NCBI RefSeq assembly: GCF_025486315.1
Contig: NZ_JAOOPY010000012.1
Coordinates: 109,667 to 173,666, forward strand
Origin: Variovorax sp. N23
GTDB lineage: Bacteria > Pseudomonadota > Gammaproteobacteria > Burkholderiales > Burkholderiaceae_C
Reading direction: 5' to 3'
DNA: 64,000 nt
In this document: piece by piece, positions 1 through 7,545 of the stretch
Layout: each line of letters starts with the position of its first letter
How positions within the stretch are numbered: the first letter of the stretch is position 1
Notes under the pieces: model-generated
Databases searched by the model: none
The model's input: the letters and a program-made list of their open reading frames with translations, nothing else
Told to the model about the DNA's origin: nothing
Made by a program: the position numbers and the translations under genes

Positions 1-2523
1 CTCAGCGTAGCCGACCTTGACGACCTCTATGCATTGGCCAAGGTAGAGGCCGGCATACCTGATCCAGAAGGACGTGTGCCCAGGAAACTGCAGGACGCCC
101 AAGTTGCGCCGAAGGCCGATCCGGCTCGAGTGGTTCTTCTGACGACCGTCAAAGACCTGACTAACGTCAATGCGCTAGCGAACGGTGCTCATTTGCCCAT
201 CGCGCGAGCCGGCGTAACCGCAATTTACGGTGAGAACGGTGTTGGAAAGTCAGGGTACTCGCGCGTCTTCAAGAAGGCCTGCCGCGCGCGCGACCGGCGC
301 GAGCCGATCCTGCCCAACGCGAACCTTGAGCCTGGGAAGAGGGTGCCGGCCCAAGCGACGTTTCAGGCAGAGGTGGATGGCCTAGCGACCGACCTGCCCT
401 GGACAGACGGCACCGAACCTCCGGAACCACTTTCCGACATCGCCATCTTCGATACGCATTGCGCCCGTGCCTATATCGACAATCAGGGCGACTTCGCCTA
501 TGCGCCGTACGGACTGGACATCCTCGAGGGGCTCGTCGGCGCATGCAACAAGCTCAAGGCCCGTGCTACGGCTGAAAGAACTGCAGCCGCTCCAAGCAAT
601 GCCGCCTATGCGGTCCTCGCCTCGGAGCAAACAACGGTCGCTCAGAAGCTGCTTGGCATCCCGGCGAAGACAACGGCGGAGGAAATCGAGACGCTGGCCT
701 CGCTTAGTGAGGCCGAATCTGATCAGCTTGTCCTGCTGAATAAAGCCTTGTCCGAAAGAGACCCTCGGCAGAAGGCCGTGGCGTTACGGCAAAAGGCCAG
801 TCGCTTGAGCTCGCTGAGGGACCGTGTTGCTGCGGCGATTAACGTTGTGAATGAGGAGAAAGTCGCTTCGCTTCAAGCGCTGATCGGTAGCTCAAATGCA
901 GCCAAGGCCGCGGCGGTACTTGCCGGGTCAGAGTTTCAGGCAACGCCTGGGCAGTTGGCCGGCACCGGCGGAGAGGAGTGGAAGGTGCTCTTCGAAGCTG
1001 CGCGTGCCTTCGCGAAGCTCAGCCATGCGGACCACGAGTTTCCGGCGCTCTCACCGGAGGCAACCTGTCCTCTCTGCCAAAGCGTACTAGGAGAGGAGGG
1101 CGTAGCGCGGCTGGTTCGATTCGACGCCTTCATTGAGGCGGCGGCGGAGAAGGCTGCGAAGGATGCGCGCTCTGCTGCTGCCGTGCCATTCAGGGTGATC
1201 CAACAAGCGAGCGTGGACCTCATGTTCCGCGACGCTTTGGTCGAGGAGGTCACCGAAGTCGGGCCGGAGGTTTCGGCTGCCTGCACGATCCTTCAAGCGG
1301 CCCTTGAGGCACGCCAGGCGGCGGTTGTTCAAGCGGCCGCTGGCAACGGAGCATGGGACGAAATCCCCAAGCTCTCCGAAGACCCTCAACCTGGCCTCAC
1401 TGGGATCATCGACAGCCTTTTGGAGCAGGCCAAAGCGTTAGATGCGACCGCTGACGTAAAGCTCAAAGCGGTCATGGTCGCAGAGCAACTGGAACTCGAT
1501 GCTCGTCGCAGGTTGGCCGAAGTGAAAGCCGCGGTGCTGGAGGCGATCGCCAAGCATGAACTCGGCAGCAAGCTGCAGGCCTGCGCTAATGGTATGGAAA
1601 CGCGAGGCATCTCTCGGAAATCAACGGACCTCTCGCGCACAACGGCAAACCAAGAACTGGCCGATGCGCTCAACGCTGAACTCAAACTCCTCAAGGTTCA
1701 TCACCTTCGAGTTGTGATGAAGCCCGAGTCGCCGGGCGGCAAGACCCAATTCAAGCTCACTCTGCAGTTACCGGGCGGTGGAACTCCTGCGGCCATCCTC
1801 AGCGAGGGTGAGCAGCGGGCCATCGCCATCGCGTCGTTTATGGCGGAAATCCGGCTCGGTAAGGGGCGGGGAGGCATAGTTCTTGACGATCCCGTTTCCT
1901 CGCTGGACCATCGGCGCCGGTGGGAGGTCGCCGAGCGTTTGGCAAGGGAGTCGCTGACACGCCAGGTCATCGTCTTCACCCACGACATCTACTTCCTTCT
2001 CATCCTTGAGCAGAAGGTGGACGAGGTGGGCTCAACGCTGACCAAGAACTACCTCCGCCGAACCGCGGATGGCTATGGTGTCCATTCAGAGGACCTGCCC
2101 TTCGACGTTCTCGGCACCAAGGAGCGTCTGGGTCGGCTGAGACAGATGCTCGTAGGTATACGCAAGGCGGCAGGGGAGGGCGACGAAGATCGTCAGCGTC
2201 AGTTAGCCGCCAGATGTTATGGACAACTCCGACTAGCATGGGAGCGATGCATTGAGGAAGTACTGCTAAATGGTGTCGTGCAGCGCTTCGGGGAGGGCGT
2301 CTCCACGCTGCGCCTCAAAGGCGTAACGGTTACCGATGGCGACTATCGAAAGATCGACGCTGGCATGGCTAAGTCTTCAAAGTTTGAACACGACGCTGCT
2401 GCGGCGGTCGGCAGGCTCCCGATACCTGATCCTGATGAAATCGGGGATGACATCGAACGCTTGGCCCAGTGGCGTGATGAGGTTGATCGGCGTGTGAAAG
2501 ATGTCGCCAAGTCGCGGGGATAA
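1..2523 (+). CDS. Zinc-hook ABC/SMC-like ATPase (AAA_13/RloC-like architecture), 5' end outside window
   Basis: The reading frame is open from base 1 with protein-like sequence, so the gene starts upstream; about 840 residues are visible. Counting from the TTG at 34, the Walker A GENGVGKS is near residues 66-73. A CPLC zinc-hook motif (345-348) sits in a long helical middle. The ABC signature LSEGEQ is near 589, then Walker B with D-loop (GIVLDDPVSSLDH) and the switch His in VIVFTHD. This split-ATPase plus zinc-hook layout is known from Rad50, RloC and related defence ATPases, which sense DNA ends or phage replication. No nuclease domain is recognisable here; the PIN protein encoded 4 bp downstream could supply it. 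Role in defence is inference. Confidence 0.85.
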   Translation, partial: LSVADLDDLYALAKVEAGIPDPEGRVPRKLQDAQVAPKADPARVVLLTTVKDLTNVNALANGAHLPIARAGVTAIYGENGVGKSGYSRVFKKACRARDRREPILPNANLEPGKRVPAQATFQAEVDGLATDLPWTDGTEPPEPLSDIAIFDTHCARAYIDNQGDFAYAPYGLDILEGLVGACNKLKARATAERTAAAPSNAAYAVLASEQTTVAQKLLGIPAKTTAEEIETLASLSEAESDQLVLLNKALSERDPRQKAVALRQKASRLSSLRDRVAAAINVVNEEKVASLQALIGSSNAAKAAAVLAGSEFQATPGQLAGTGGEEWKVLFEAARAFAKLSHADHEFPALSPEATCPLCQSVLGEEGVARLVRFDAFIEAAAEKAAKDARSAAAVPFRVIQQASVDLMFRDALVEEVTEVGPEVSAACTILQAALEARQAAVVQAAAGNGAWDEIPKLSEDPQPGLTGIIDSLLEQAKALDATADVKLKAVMVAEQLELDARRRLAEVKAAVLEAIAKHELGSKLQACANGMETRGISRKSTDLSRTTANQELADALNAELKLLKVHHLRVVMKPESPGGKTQFKLTLQLPGGGTPAAILSEGEQRAIAIASFMAEIRLGKGRGGIVLDDPVSSLDHRRRWEVAERLARESLTRQVIVFTHDIYFLLILEQKVDEVGSTLTKNYLRRTADGYGVHSEDLPFDVLGTKERLGRLRQMLVGIRKAAGEGDEDRQRQLAARCYGQLRLAWERCIEEVLLNGVVQRFGEGVSTLRLKGVTVTDGDYRKIDAGMAKSSKFEHDAAAAVGRLPIPDPDEIGDDIERLAQWRDEVDRRVKDVAKSRG

Positions 2524-2526
2524 CCC

Positions 2527-3999
2527 GTGTTGCAACGACTTACCCTTCTACTTGACACAAACGTCCTGATTCCCCTGCAGGACTCGTACGCTGCTTTGAG
2601 CGACTGCCTCGCGAACTTTCATAGGCTAGCGCTTGTCGGCGGGCATCAACTCGTCTACCACCCGGCAAGCATCGCCGACTTCGAAAGAGATCCAGATCTC
2701 ACTCGGCGCGCCAGAAACCTACAGCACATCCGTCGATACCCGGCTCTTCAGCAACCAGCCAAGTGTCCTTGGAACGGCCCTGCCACGACTCCGAATGATG
2801 CGTGCGACAACGAGATCCTCTATGCCCTGGAATGCGATGCTGTCCACGCGCTGGTAACGGAAGACAAAGGACTCTTGGCAAAGGCGAGAGCGCGTGGCCT
2901 CAGCACCCGCACGTACAACATCCAGACGGCCGAGGACTGGATGCGCCGGCTCCATCAGCCGCACGACGTATCGCTGCCCAGCATCGATGACGTACCGCTG
3001 CATACCCTAACGCCGGAGCTCTCAGGCCCGTTCTTTGATAGCTTGCGCAACGACTACACACCCTTCGACGACTGGTTTCGCAGGAAGGCACGGCAGAACA
3101 CGAAGGCATGGGTATACCGGGATGAGGCGGGGGTCCTCGGCGCAATCTGCATCTACGACGTTCAGATCGACCAAGTGATCACCGATGACCATGAACGACT
3201 CGATGGCAAGGCACTGAAGCTCAGCACTTTCAAGGTCGGCGAGAGCGTACGAGGGCGCAAGCTCGGTGAGCTCTTCCTGAAGGCGGCCTTCCGTTACGGG
3301 ACCGAAAACGCCTGCGAGCACATCTTCACCCATACAAAAGTTGGGAAGCACAGCTACCTGGTCGATCTGCTCCTCGACTTTGGTTTCGAGAATCGCGGCC
3401 CCTATGGTTCAGACCTTGTCTTCGTCAAGCAGCATCCTGCTATGGCTCCAGGGGCGGCGGCGCTATCACCGCTTGAGTACGTGCGGATGTTCTACCCACA
3501 CTACCAAGCCGGCACGCATATCCGAAAATTCTTGGTCCCGATACAACAGGGATTCCATCGCATTCTCTTTCCTGATTATCAGGCAGTTCAATCCCTGTTG
3601 TTCGGTCCCGTAGGTAGCGTGGGCAACGCCATCAAGCTAGCCTATCTTTGCCACGCCGCGACCAAGGAGATCCAGGTTGGTGACGTGATGCTTTTCTACA
3701 GGAGCGAGGATGAGCAGTGCGTTACCTCGCTGGGCGTCGTAGACCAGTTTGCTGTCCTTGATGATGCCGCCAAGATTGCCGCCTTGGTCAGCCGACGCAC
3801 GGTTTACAGCATCAAAGACATTGAACACATGGCAGCGCGACCGACAAAGGTCATCCTCTTCAGGCTGGTGCAGCATTTTTCCAAGCCTGTTCCGTATCAG
3901 CAGCTTCGAACCGAGAGGGTCGTCACTGGCCCCATCCAATCCATTACCAAAATTTCTGATGTCGCGTTTTCAAGAGTGCTTGCAGCCGCAGGGGCCTAG
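2527..3999 (+). CDS. PIN domain - GNAT acetyltransferase-like - PUA/EVE-like fusion protein
   Basis: The 490-aa protein starts at GTG, 4 bp after the ATPase gene, so the two are probably translationally coupled. Residues 1-135 look like a PIN RNase: LLLDTNVLI with Asp10, an acidic DNEILYA segment at 94-100 and TEDKGLL at 111-117. Residues about 165-305 look like a GNAT fold, with an acetyl-CoA-loop-like VRGRKLGELF at 241-250. The C-terminal part (about 385-490, containing GDVMLFYRS) resembles a PUA/ASCH/EVE-type nucleic-acid or modified-base binding fold. PIN domains cleave RNA, often tRNA. The combination suggests an RNA-targeting effector with a recognition module; the acetyltransferase may be inactive. 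Domain calls are from pattern recognition only. Confidence 0.75.
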   Translation: MLQRLTLLLDTNVLIPLQDSYAALSDCLANFHRLALVGGHQLVYHPASIADFERDPDLTRRARNLQHIRRYPALQQPAKCPWNGPATTPNDACDNEILYALECDAVHALVTEDKGLLAKARARGLSTRTYNIQTAEDWMRRLHQPHDVSLPSIDDVPLHTLTPELSGPFFDSLRNDYTPFDDWFRRKARQNTKAWVYRDEAGVLGAICIYDVQIDQVITDDHERLDGKALKLSTFKVGESVRGRKLGELFLKAAFRYGTENACEHIFTHTKVGKHSYLVDLLLDFGFENRGPYGSDLVFVKQHPAMAPGAAALSPLEYVRMFYPHYQAGTHIRKFLVPIQQGFHRILFPDYQAVQSLLFGPVGSVGNAIKLAYLCHAATKEIQVGDVMLFYRSEDEQCVTSLGVVDQFAVLDDAAKIAALVSRRTVYSIKDIEHMAARPTKVILFRLVQHFSKPVPYQQLRTERVVTGPIQSITKISDVAFSRVLAAAGA

Positions 4000-4426
4000 G
4001 GCCATCCTGATCTCGATCAAGCCACGGTTTGCCGAGCAAATCCTCACTGGAGCAAAGACGGTCGAATTCCGTCGTGTATGGGCGGTCGAGCCCGTTGGAC
4101 TTGCTGTCATTTACTCGAGCTCTCCGGTAAAGCGCCTCGTTGGCGTGGTGGAAGTTGATGGTGCCGTTGTCGCCTCTCCCTCCACGGTCTGGATCCGATG
4201 CTCGTCCCGGGGGCCAGGGCTCCAGCGTAAAGAGCTGATGGAGTATTTCGCCGGAAAGGCCAAAGCATATGGCGTCCTACTCGGAGAAGTCGCACTCCCC
4301 AAGAAGCCCGTTGCCCCGAAGTCGCTGTTCAAGGATTTTCGACCGCCTCAGTCTTACCGCTACCTAAGCACAACTGAGCTTCGTCGGGTCGGTAAGCAGT
4401 TTGGTTTGATCGAGGAGGCAGAGTGA
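3959..4426 (+). CDS. ASCH-domain protein (PUA-like fold)
   Basis: The 155-aa frame is taken from the ATG at 3959, overlapping the preceding gene by 41 bp; the open frame extends further upstream but only this part looks protein-like. ILISIKPRFAEQILTGAKTV followed by EFRR is the hallmark of the ASCH domain (GxKxxExR core), a small PUA-like barrel that binds RNA or modified nucleosides; some members are RNases or amidohydrolases. Together with the similar fold at the end of the preceding protein, it suggests that this operon reads modified RNA or nucleotides. The stop codon overlaps the GTG start of the next gene (GTGA), supporting one transcript. Confidence 0.75.
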   Translation: MSRFQECLQPQGPRAILISIKPRFAEQILTGAKTVEFRRVWAVEPVGLAVIYSSSPVKRLVGVVEVDGAVVASPSTVWIRCSSRGPGLQRKELMEYFAGKAKAYGVLLGEVALPKKPVAPKSLFKDFRPPQSYRYLSTTELRRVGKQFGLIEEAE

Positions 4427-4965
4427 CCATCTTCGTCGCAGGTGTCCACGGCGCAGGAAAGACTTTCGCCACCAAGCCGGCCTGCCTGAGGCTCGGGCTG
4501 GTCCATGCCACCGCCAGCCAGCTTATTCGCGAGGAGCGGGGCTTGGTCGCCTGGGACGCTACGAAGGTAGTGACCGATGTCGATCAAAACCAACTAGCGC
4601 TGATCGCTGCGGCAAGGCGGATTCGCAATGGTGGTGGGACGTTGGTTCTAGACGGGCACTTTGTGCTCCGTCGCGCTCCTGGTGAACACGAAAGGCTATC
4701 AATTGATGTATTCCGCGCGCTAGATTGCTCGTCCATCTTGTTGTTTCGCTGTGCAGTCCGGGTGCTGTTGGAGCGGCTGCAAGCAAGGCAGGATACGAGC
4801 TGGAATGCGGCGGAGCTCGCGGATTTCAGTGAGGCCGAGGAGGCTCATGGCGTTGAGGTAGCAAACGCTCTGAACATTCCACTGGTGGCTCTTGATATGC
4901 CCAACAGCGAGCAAGTGGATGCCGTGCTGGAACGGCTTTCGGGCGGTATAGGCCCTCGCGGGTGA
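4423..4965 (+). CDS. Small P-loop kinase-like ATPase (AAA_18/AAA_33 type)
   Basis: The 180-aa protein starts at GTG 4423, overlapping the ASCH gene stop by 4 bp. The N-terminus has a P-loop GVHGAGKT (residues 7-14), followed by an adenylate/nucleoside-kinase-like order: LVLDGHF at 74-80 and a lid-like ERLQARQD around 117-123. Such proteins phosphorylate nucleosides, nucleotides or RNA ends. In an operon with PIN and ASCH domains a nucleotide or RNA 5'/3'-end kinase is plausible, but the substrate cannot be read from sequence. Last gene of the four-gene unit. Confidence 0.7.
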   Translation: MTIFVAGVHGAGKTFATKPACLRLGLVHATASQLIREERGLVAWDATKVVTDVDQNQLALIAAARRIRNGGGTLVLDGHFVLRRAPGEHERLSIDVFRALDCSSILLFRCAVRVLLERLQARQDTSWNAAELADFSEAEEAHGVEVANALNIPLVALDMPNSEQVDAVLERLSGGIGPRG

Positions 4966-5250
4966 GCCGCAACGCTATGGAAGTACGCGGGCAGTTCCAC
5001 GACTTTAGCCGCTAAAGTTTTTCAGGCGCTTTGACGCGAACCCCGATGACTGAACGCAGCCAAGACCTTTGAAGCTCGTTTGGCTGATCGCCCTTCACAG
5101 TCACGGGGCTACTTCCTTTCTCCGCCAAGCGCCAACACAGCGCACGACGCCAACACACACCTTTAGCTGCAACGAGAGCGGCGTCGAGAACCCATCCGCC
5201 TGCGCCGGCTTCAGCGGCTCCCCGAGTCTTGACCGGCATTGCGGGTATGG
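4966..5250. other. Gene-free stretch with GCTAAAG motifs
   Basis: I see no convincing gene in these 285 bases. The stretch holds a near-perfect dyad ACTTTAGC-c-GCTAAAGT at 5002-5018 and a further inverted GCTAAAG at 5161-5167; another copy overlaps the stop codon of the next gene at 5250-5256. It separates the putative defence operon from the transposon-associated genes. Confidence 0.5.
4986..5009 (-). repeat. Left copy of 24-bp imperfect inverted repeat
   Basis: On the minus strand this reads GCTAAAGT, one base, then a TGGAA core, then CCCGCG. The plus-strand segment 6193-6216 reads GCTAAAGT, two bases, TTGGAA, then CCGCG. The two copies face outward around the minus-strand gene at 5251-6171. 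They could be terminal repeats of a small unit, transposase-binding sites, or operator sites of a regulator. Confidence 0.45.
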
Positions 5251-6171
5251 CTAAAGCACTTTCGCGTCGTACAAAAATCGCGTCTTTAGACCCTCGCTGC
5301 CGTTGAGGATGCTGCGGATCTCAACGTCTTGGCGAATAGCGCTTAGGCTCGGAGCAGTGGCGCCCAAGCGTTTGCGAACCAGATGTCTCAGCAGGTCGAG
5401 CCTCTGTGAGATGTCGTCCCCGATGGAAAAGCAATGGGAACCATGCTGAGTCATCGGCATAACTTGACGCTCGAACAGGTTGAAAAGAGGGACCAAGAGG
5501 CCTCGATCGTCGAAGTCTAAGCTGAGGTGCCAGAGCGCCGAGACAAGCCAGCGTCCCGCGCAATGCGCTTCGCCTGTGAGACCGAAGCGATGACTTTGCC
5601 GAACTACGAACGTCAAAAGCGCCAACGCGTCCAACCCAGGCCGACAACGCAGTTGCTGGAACTCACGCTGGCGAAGCCGTGGGATCCCATACGCAAAGCC
5701 TTTTCCAACTGCGAACGCAGGGAGTCGGTCGGATATGGCGCGCACCTCGGGGGCCAATCGTTCCAACCAGTGACGGCAAACTAGCGGAGACGGCTTTTGG
5801 TCACGAAGTACGTCCCAGAGCACAGCCTCAAACTCGGCCTTCGTCCCCGCTCCGCTTATGGTCCCTCGACAGAATGCCTCCACTTTGCCAACGAGAGATC
5901 TGCGTGGCGACCGTTCTCCGCGGTCATAGGCGCGCCACTTGTTCGGCCTCGAACGCTCGCCCGTCAGATGGTTGCTCCACTGCAGGTCTGGCTCCACGAG
6001 GCGAGCCAAATCGTCCAGGCTCGTCGGCCTCAATCTTCGCTGCACGCCTGCCAGCCAGTATCGAGTGCGCAGCGAACTGACCTCGCCTTGCCATTGCAGA
6101 TCGCTTTCCGACATCTCTTGATCATCCATACGGCGTGGAGGATGTCTCAATCGAGCACGCGACGCATCCAA
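5251..6171 (-). CDS. Hypothetical protein, island-associated
   Basis: Up to 306 aa from the ATG at 6171; in-frame ATGs at 6129 (MDDQEM) and 6114 (MSESDL) are equally plausible starts, since no strong Shine-Dalgarno marks any of them. The protein is basic at the N-terminus (RLRPTSLDDLARLVEP, then an Arg-rich SRPNKWRAYDRGERSPRR segment) and otherwise helical and leucine-rich, with no membrane segment and no motif I recognise. It lies directly beside the Tn7-like operon, divergent from it, and GCTAAAG repeats flank both its ends. It may be a regulator or accessory factor of the element, but that is only positional inference. Confidence 0.6.
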   Translation of the reverse strand: MDASRARLRHPPRRMDDQEMSESDLQWQGEVSSLRTRYWLAGVQRRLRPTSLDDLARLVEPDLQWSNHLTGERSRPNKWRAYDRGERSPRRSLVGKVEAFCRGTISGAGTKAEFEAVLWDVLRDQKPSPLVCRHWLERLAPEVRAISDRLPAFAVGKGFAYGIPRLRQREFQQLRCRPGLDALALLTFVVRQSHRFGLTGEAHCAGRWLVSALWHLSLDFDDRGLLVPLFNLFERQVMPMTQHGSHCFSIGDDISQRLDLLRHLVRKRLGATAPSLSAIRQDVEIRSILNGSEGLKTRFLYDAKVL

Positions 6172-6180
6172 CGTTGAGCT

Positions 6181-6216
6181 GCTAAAGAATTCGCTAAAGT
6201 TCTTGGAAATTCCGCG
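6181..6216 (+). repeat. Tandem GCTAAAG motifs and right copy of the inverted repeat
   Basis: Two direct GCTAAAG copies (6181-6187, 6193-6199) lie 12 bp apart, start to start, directly upstream of the minus-strand gene ending at 5251. The second continues as the 24-bp repeat (6193-6216) that matches 4986-5009 in inverted orientation. Position fits an operator for the divergent minus-strand gene and the plus-strand HTH gene at 6357, or transposase-binding sites at an element end. Confidence 0.45.
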
Positions 6217-6356
6217 ACTCGGAAAATTCGCATCTATATCAACAGGTTGCGATCACATCGTTCCGATGATTGCAGAGCAGGGCGCTTCCAAGTGACCACA
6301 TTGTTGAGCGGACGCGCGTGGCATAGCATGACCACCGCGAACTACAGGACGCGACA

Positions 6357-6665
6357 GTGGATGCACTACACATAGACGAAGAGCTGGCAAGAACGCTGGA
6401 AGAGAGTCTTACCCGCCGCTACGGGTTGGTGCTGCCGTCCGCCGCGTTGGCCAGCGCCCTCGGTTACTCGACCATGAGGGCATATCACCAAGCCGTCGCA
6501 CGTCGAACCATTCCGGTACCCGTATTTCAGATTGAGCACCGCCGAGGGCGATTTGCCCTAGCGCGGGATGTTGCTCGCTGGCTTGCTGCTCAGCACACGG
6601 CTGCTGAACGGCCTCGAAGCCGCGCGACTGCGCTGCCTGCGCCGCAGGCCCTCGTTAAAGCCTGA
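6357..6665 (+). CDS. Small winged-helix/excisionase-like DNA-binding protein
   Basis: 102 aa from a GTG start. Residues about 25-72 (SAALASALGYSTMRAYHQAV, then a basic wing-like turn and ARDVARWLA) look like a MerR/excisionase-type winged helix that reads a single DNA strand segment. It lies just upstream of tnsA on the same strand, after the GCTAAAG motifs, and may control the operon or assist transposition. The tail (residues 80-102) is Ala/Arg/Pro-rich and probably disordered. Family assignment is by pattern only. Confidence 0.6.
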   Translation: MDALHIDEELARTLEESLTRRYGLVLPSAALASALGYSTMRAYHQAVARRTIPVPVFQIEHRRGRFALARDVARWLAAQHTAAERPRSRATALPAPQALVKA

Positions 6666-6782
6666 GCGCCCGGAGGGAGAACGCATATGTAGAAAAAACA
6701 AACGCCAACCATCCTTTCAGATGATCGGCGCTGTTCGGCAGCGGTTGAGCCGCCTAGGTTTGGTATCCCTGGGAACGACTTT

Positions 6783-6864
6783 ACTCCTGTGAAAGCGGCG
6801 ACGTCAAGCCGCACCCGCGACGGGCCCGTCGCGGGGCGGACGAACTCATCCTTCACACAGGAGT
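6783..6864 (+). promoter_or_regulatory. Predicted three-way-junction leader sequestering the tnsA ribosome-binding site
   Basis: ACTCCTGTGAA (6783-6793) pairs with TTCACACAGGAGT (6852-6864), leaving a CA bulge. The second strand contains the AGGAG Shine-Dalgarno of tnsA (6859-6863, 7 nt before the ATG). Inside are a GCGGC/GCCGC hairpin (6795-6799 with 6808-6812) and a perfect 22-bp palindrome at 6814-6835. If the outer stem forms, ribosome access to tnsA is blocked, so this could be a translational brake on transposition. Folding is by eye; the palindrome could instead be a protein-binding site. Confidence 0.55.
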
Positions 6865-6870
6865 TGATCC

Positions 6871-7545
6871 ATGACACGCAAAGTTGTCACTCGTTCGCCG
6901 CATCGCGAGGTGGGTGTCGTCAACGCGGGCTGGCTGTTAGATCATGCAGTCGAGCACGAATCCCACCTCGAACGGCGCTTCGTTATGGCGGCGCTGAGTT
7001 GTCCAGTAATACAGGACATCGTCCATCAGCCTTTTACGCTCGACCTGACAAAGGAGCCCATCGATACGGCTGACAAGGTATACACGCCCGATTTCAAGGT
7101 CACTTTTCGCGACGGAACCTCGCTCTTCGTCGAGGTGAAGCCGGAGGTGTTTGTCCAAGAAAATGCCGACCGTCTACGCCTGATCGCGCGCTGTATGCGC
7201 CGCGATGGCCTTCGCTTCTTCATCGCGAACGATGTGCTCATCGACGGCAACGGGCTCAGCGCGCGAGCGATGCTGCTCATGCGCTACGGTCGCTTGCGTT
7301 TTTCAGACGCGGCGGCCCTCGACTGCCTGAACGCCATGCGCGAGGCCTGCAAAGGGAGCTCGACGATCAAGGCGTTGGTCGAGCAAGGACTTAACGATGC
7401 GCTGATATGGAATCTGGTTGCCCGACACAAGTGTCGCGTGCCCGCTGACTTTTCCATCGATGAGGACCAAGTCATCACCACCGAACCCCTGGAAGGAGAC
7501 TGCCATGATTACTTTCTGTCGTGGTTTGGTGCTTCGGTGCGGTGA
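6871..7545 (+). CDS. tnsA: TnsA-like transposon endonuclease
   Basis: 224 aa with AGGAG 7 nt before the ATG. TnsA of Tn7 is a restriction-fold nuclease that cuts the 5' ends of the transposon so that it moves by cut-and-paste. Here the catalytic pattern is visible: Glu30/Glu34 in HESHLERRF, Asp74 in YTPDFKV, then Glu88-Val-Lys90 (VEVK), matching the PD-(D/E)xK layout. Length is close to the Tn7 family (about 270 aa), with a shorter C-terminal TnsC-contact part. It overlaps tnsB by 41 bp, so the two subunits of the heteromeric transposase are translationally coupled. Confidence 0.9.
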   Translation: MTRKVVTRSPHREVGVVNAGWLLDHAVEHESHLERRFVMAALSCPVIQDIVHQPFTLDLTKEPIDTADKVYTPDFKVTFRDGTSLFVEVKPEVFVQENADRLRLIARCMRRDGLRFFIANDVLIDGNGLSARAMLLMRYGRLRFSDAAALDCLNAMREACKGSSTIKALVEQGLNDALIWNLVARHKCRVPADFSIDEDQVITTEPLEGDCHDYFLSWFGASVR

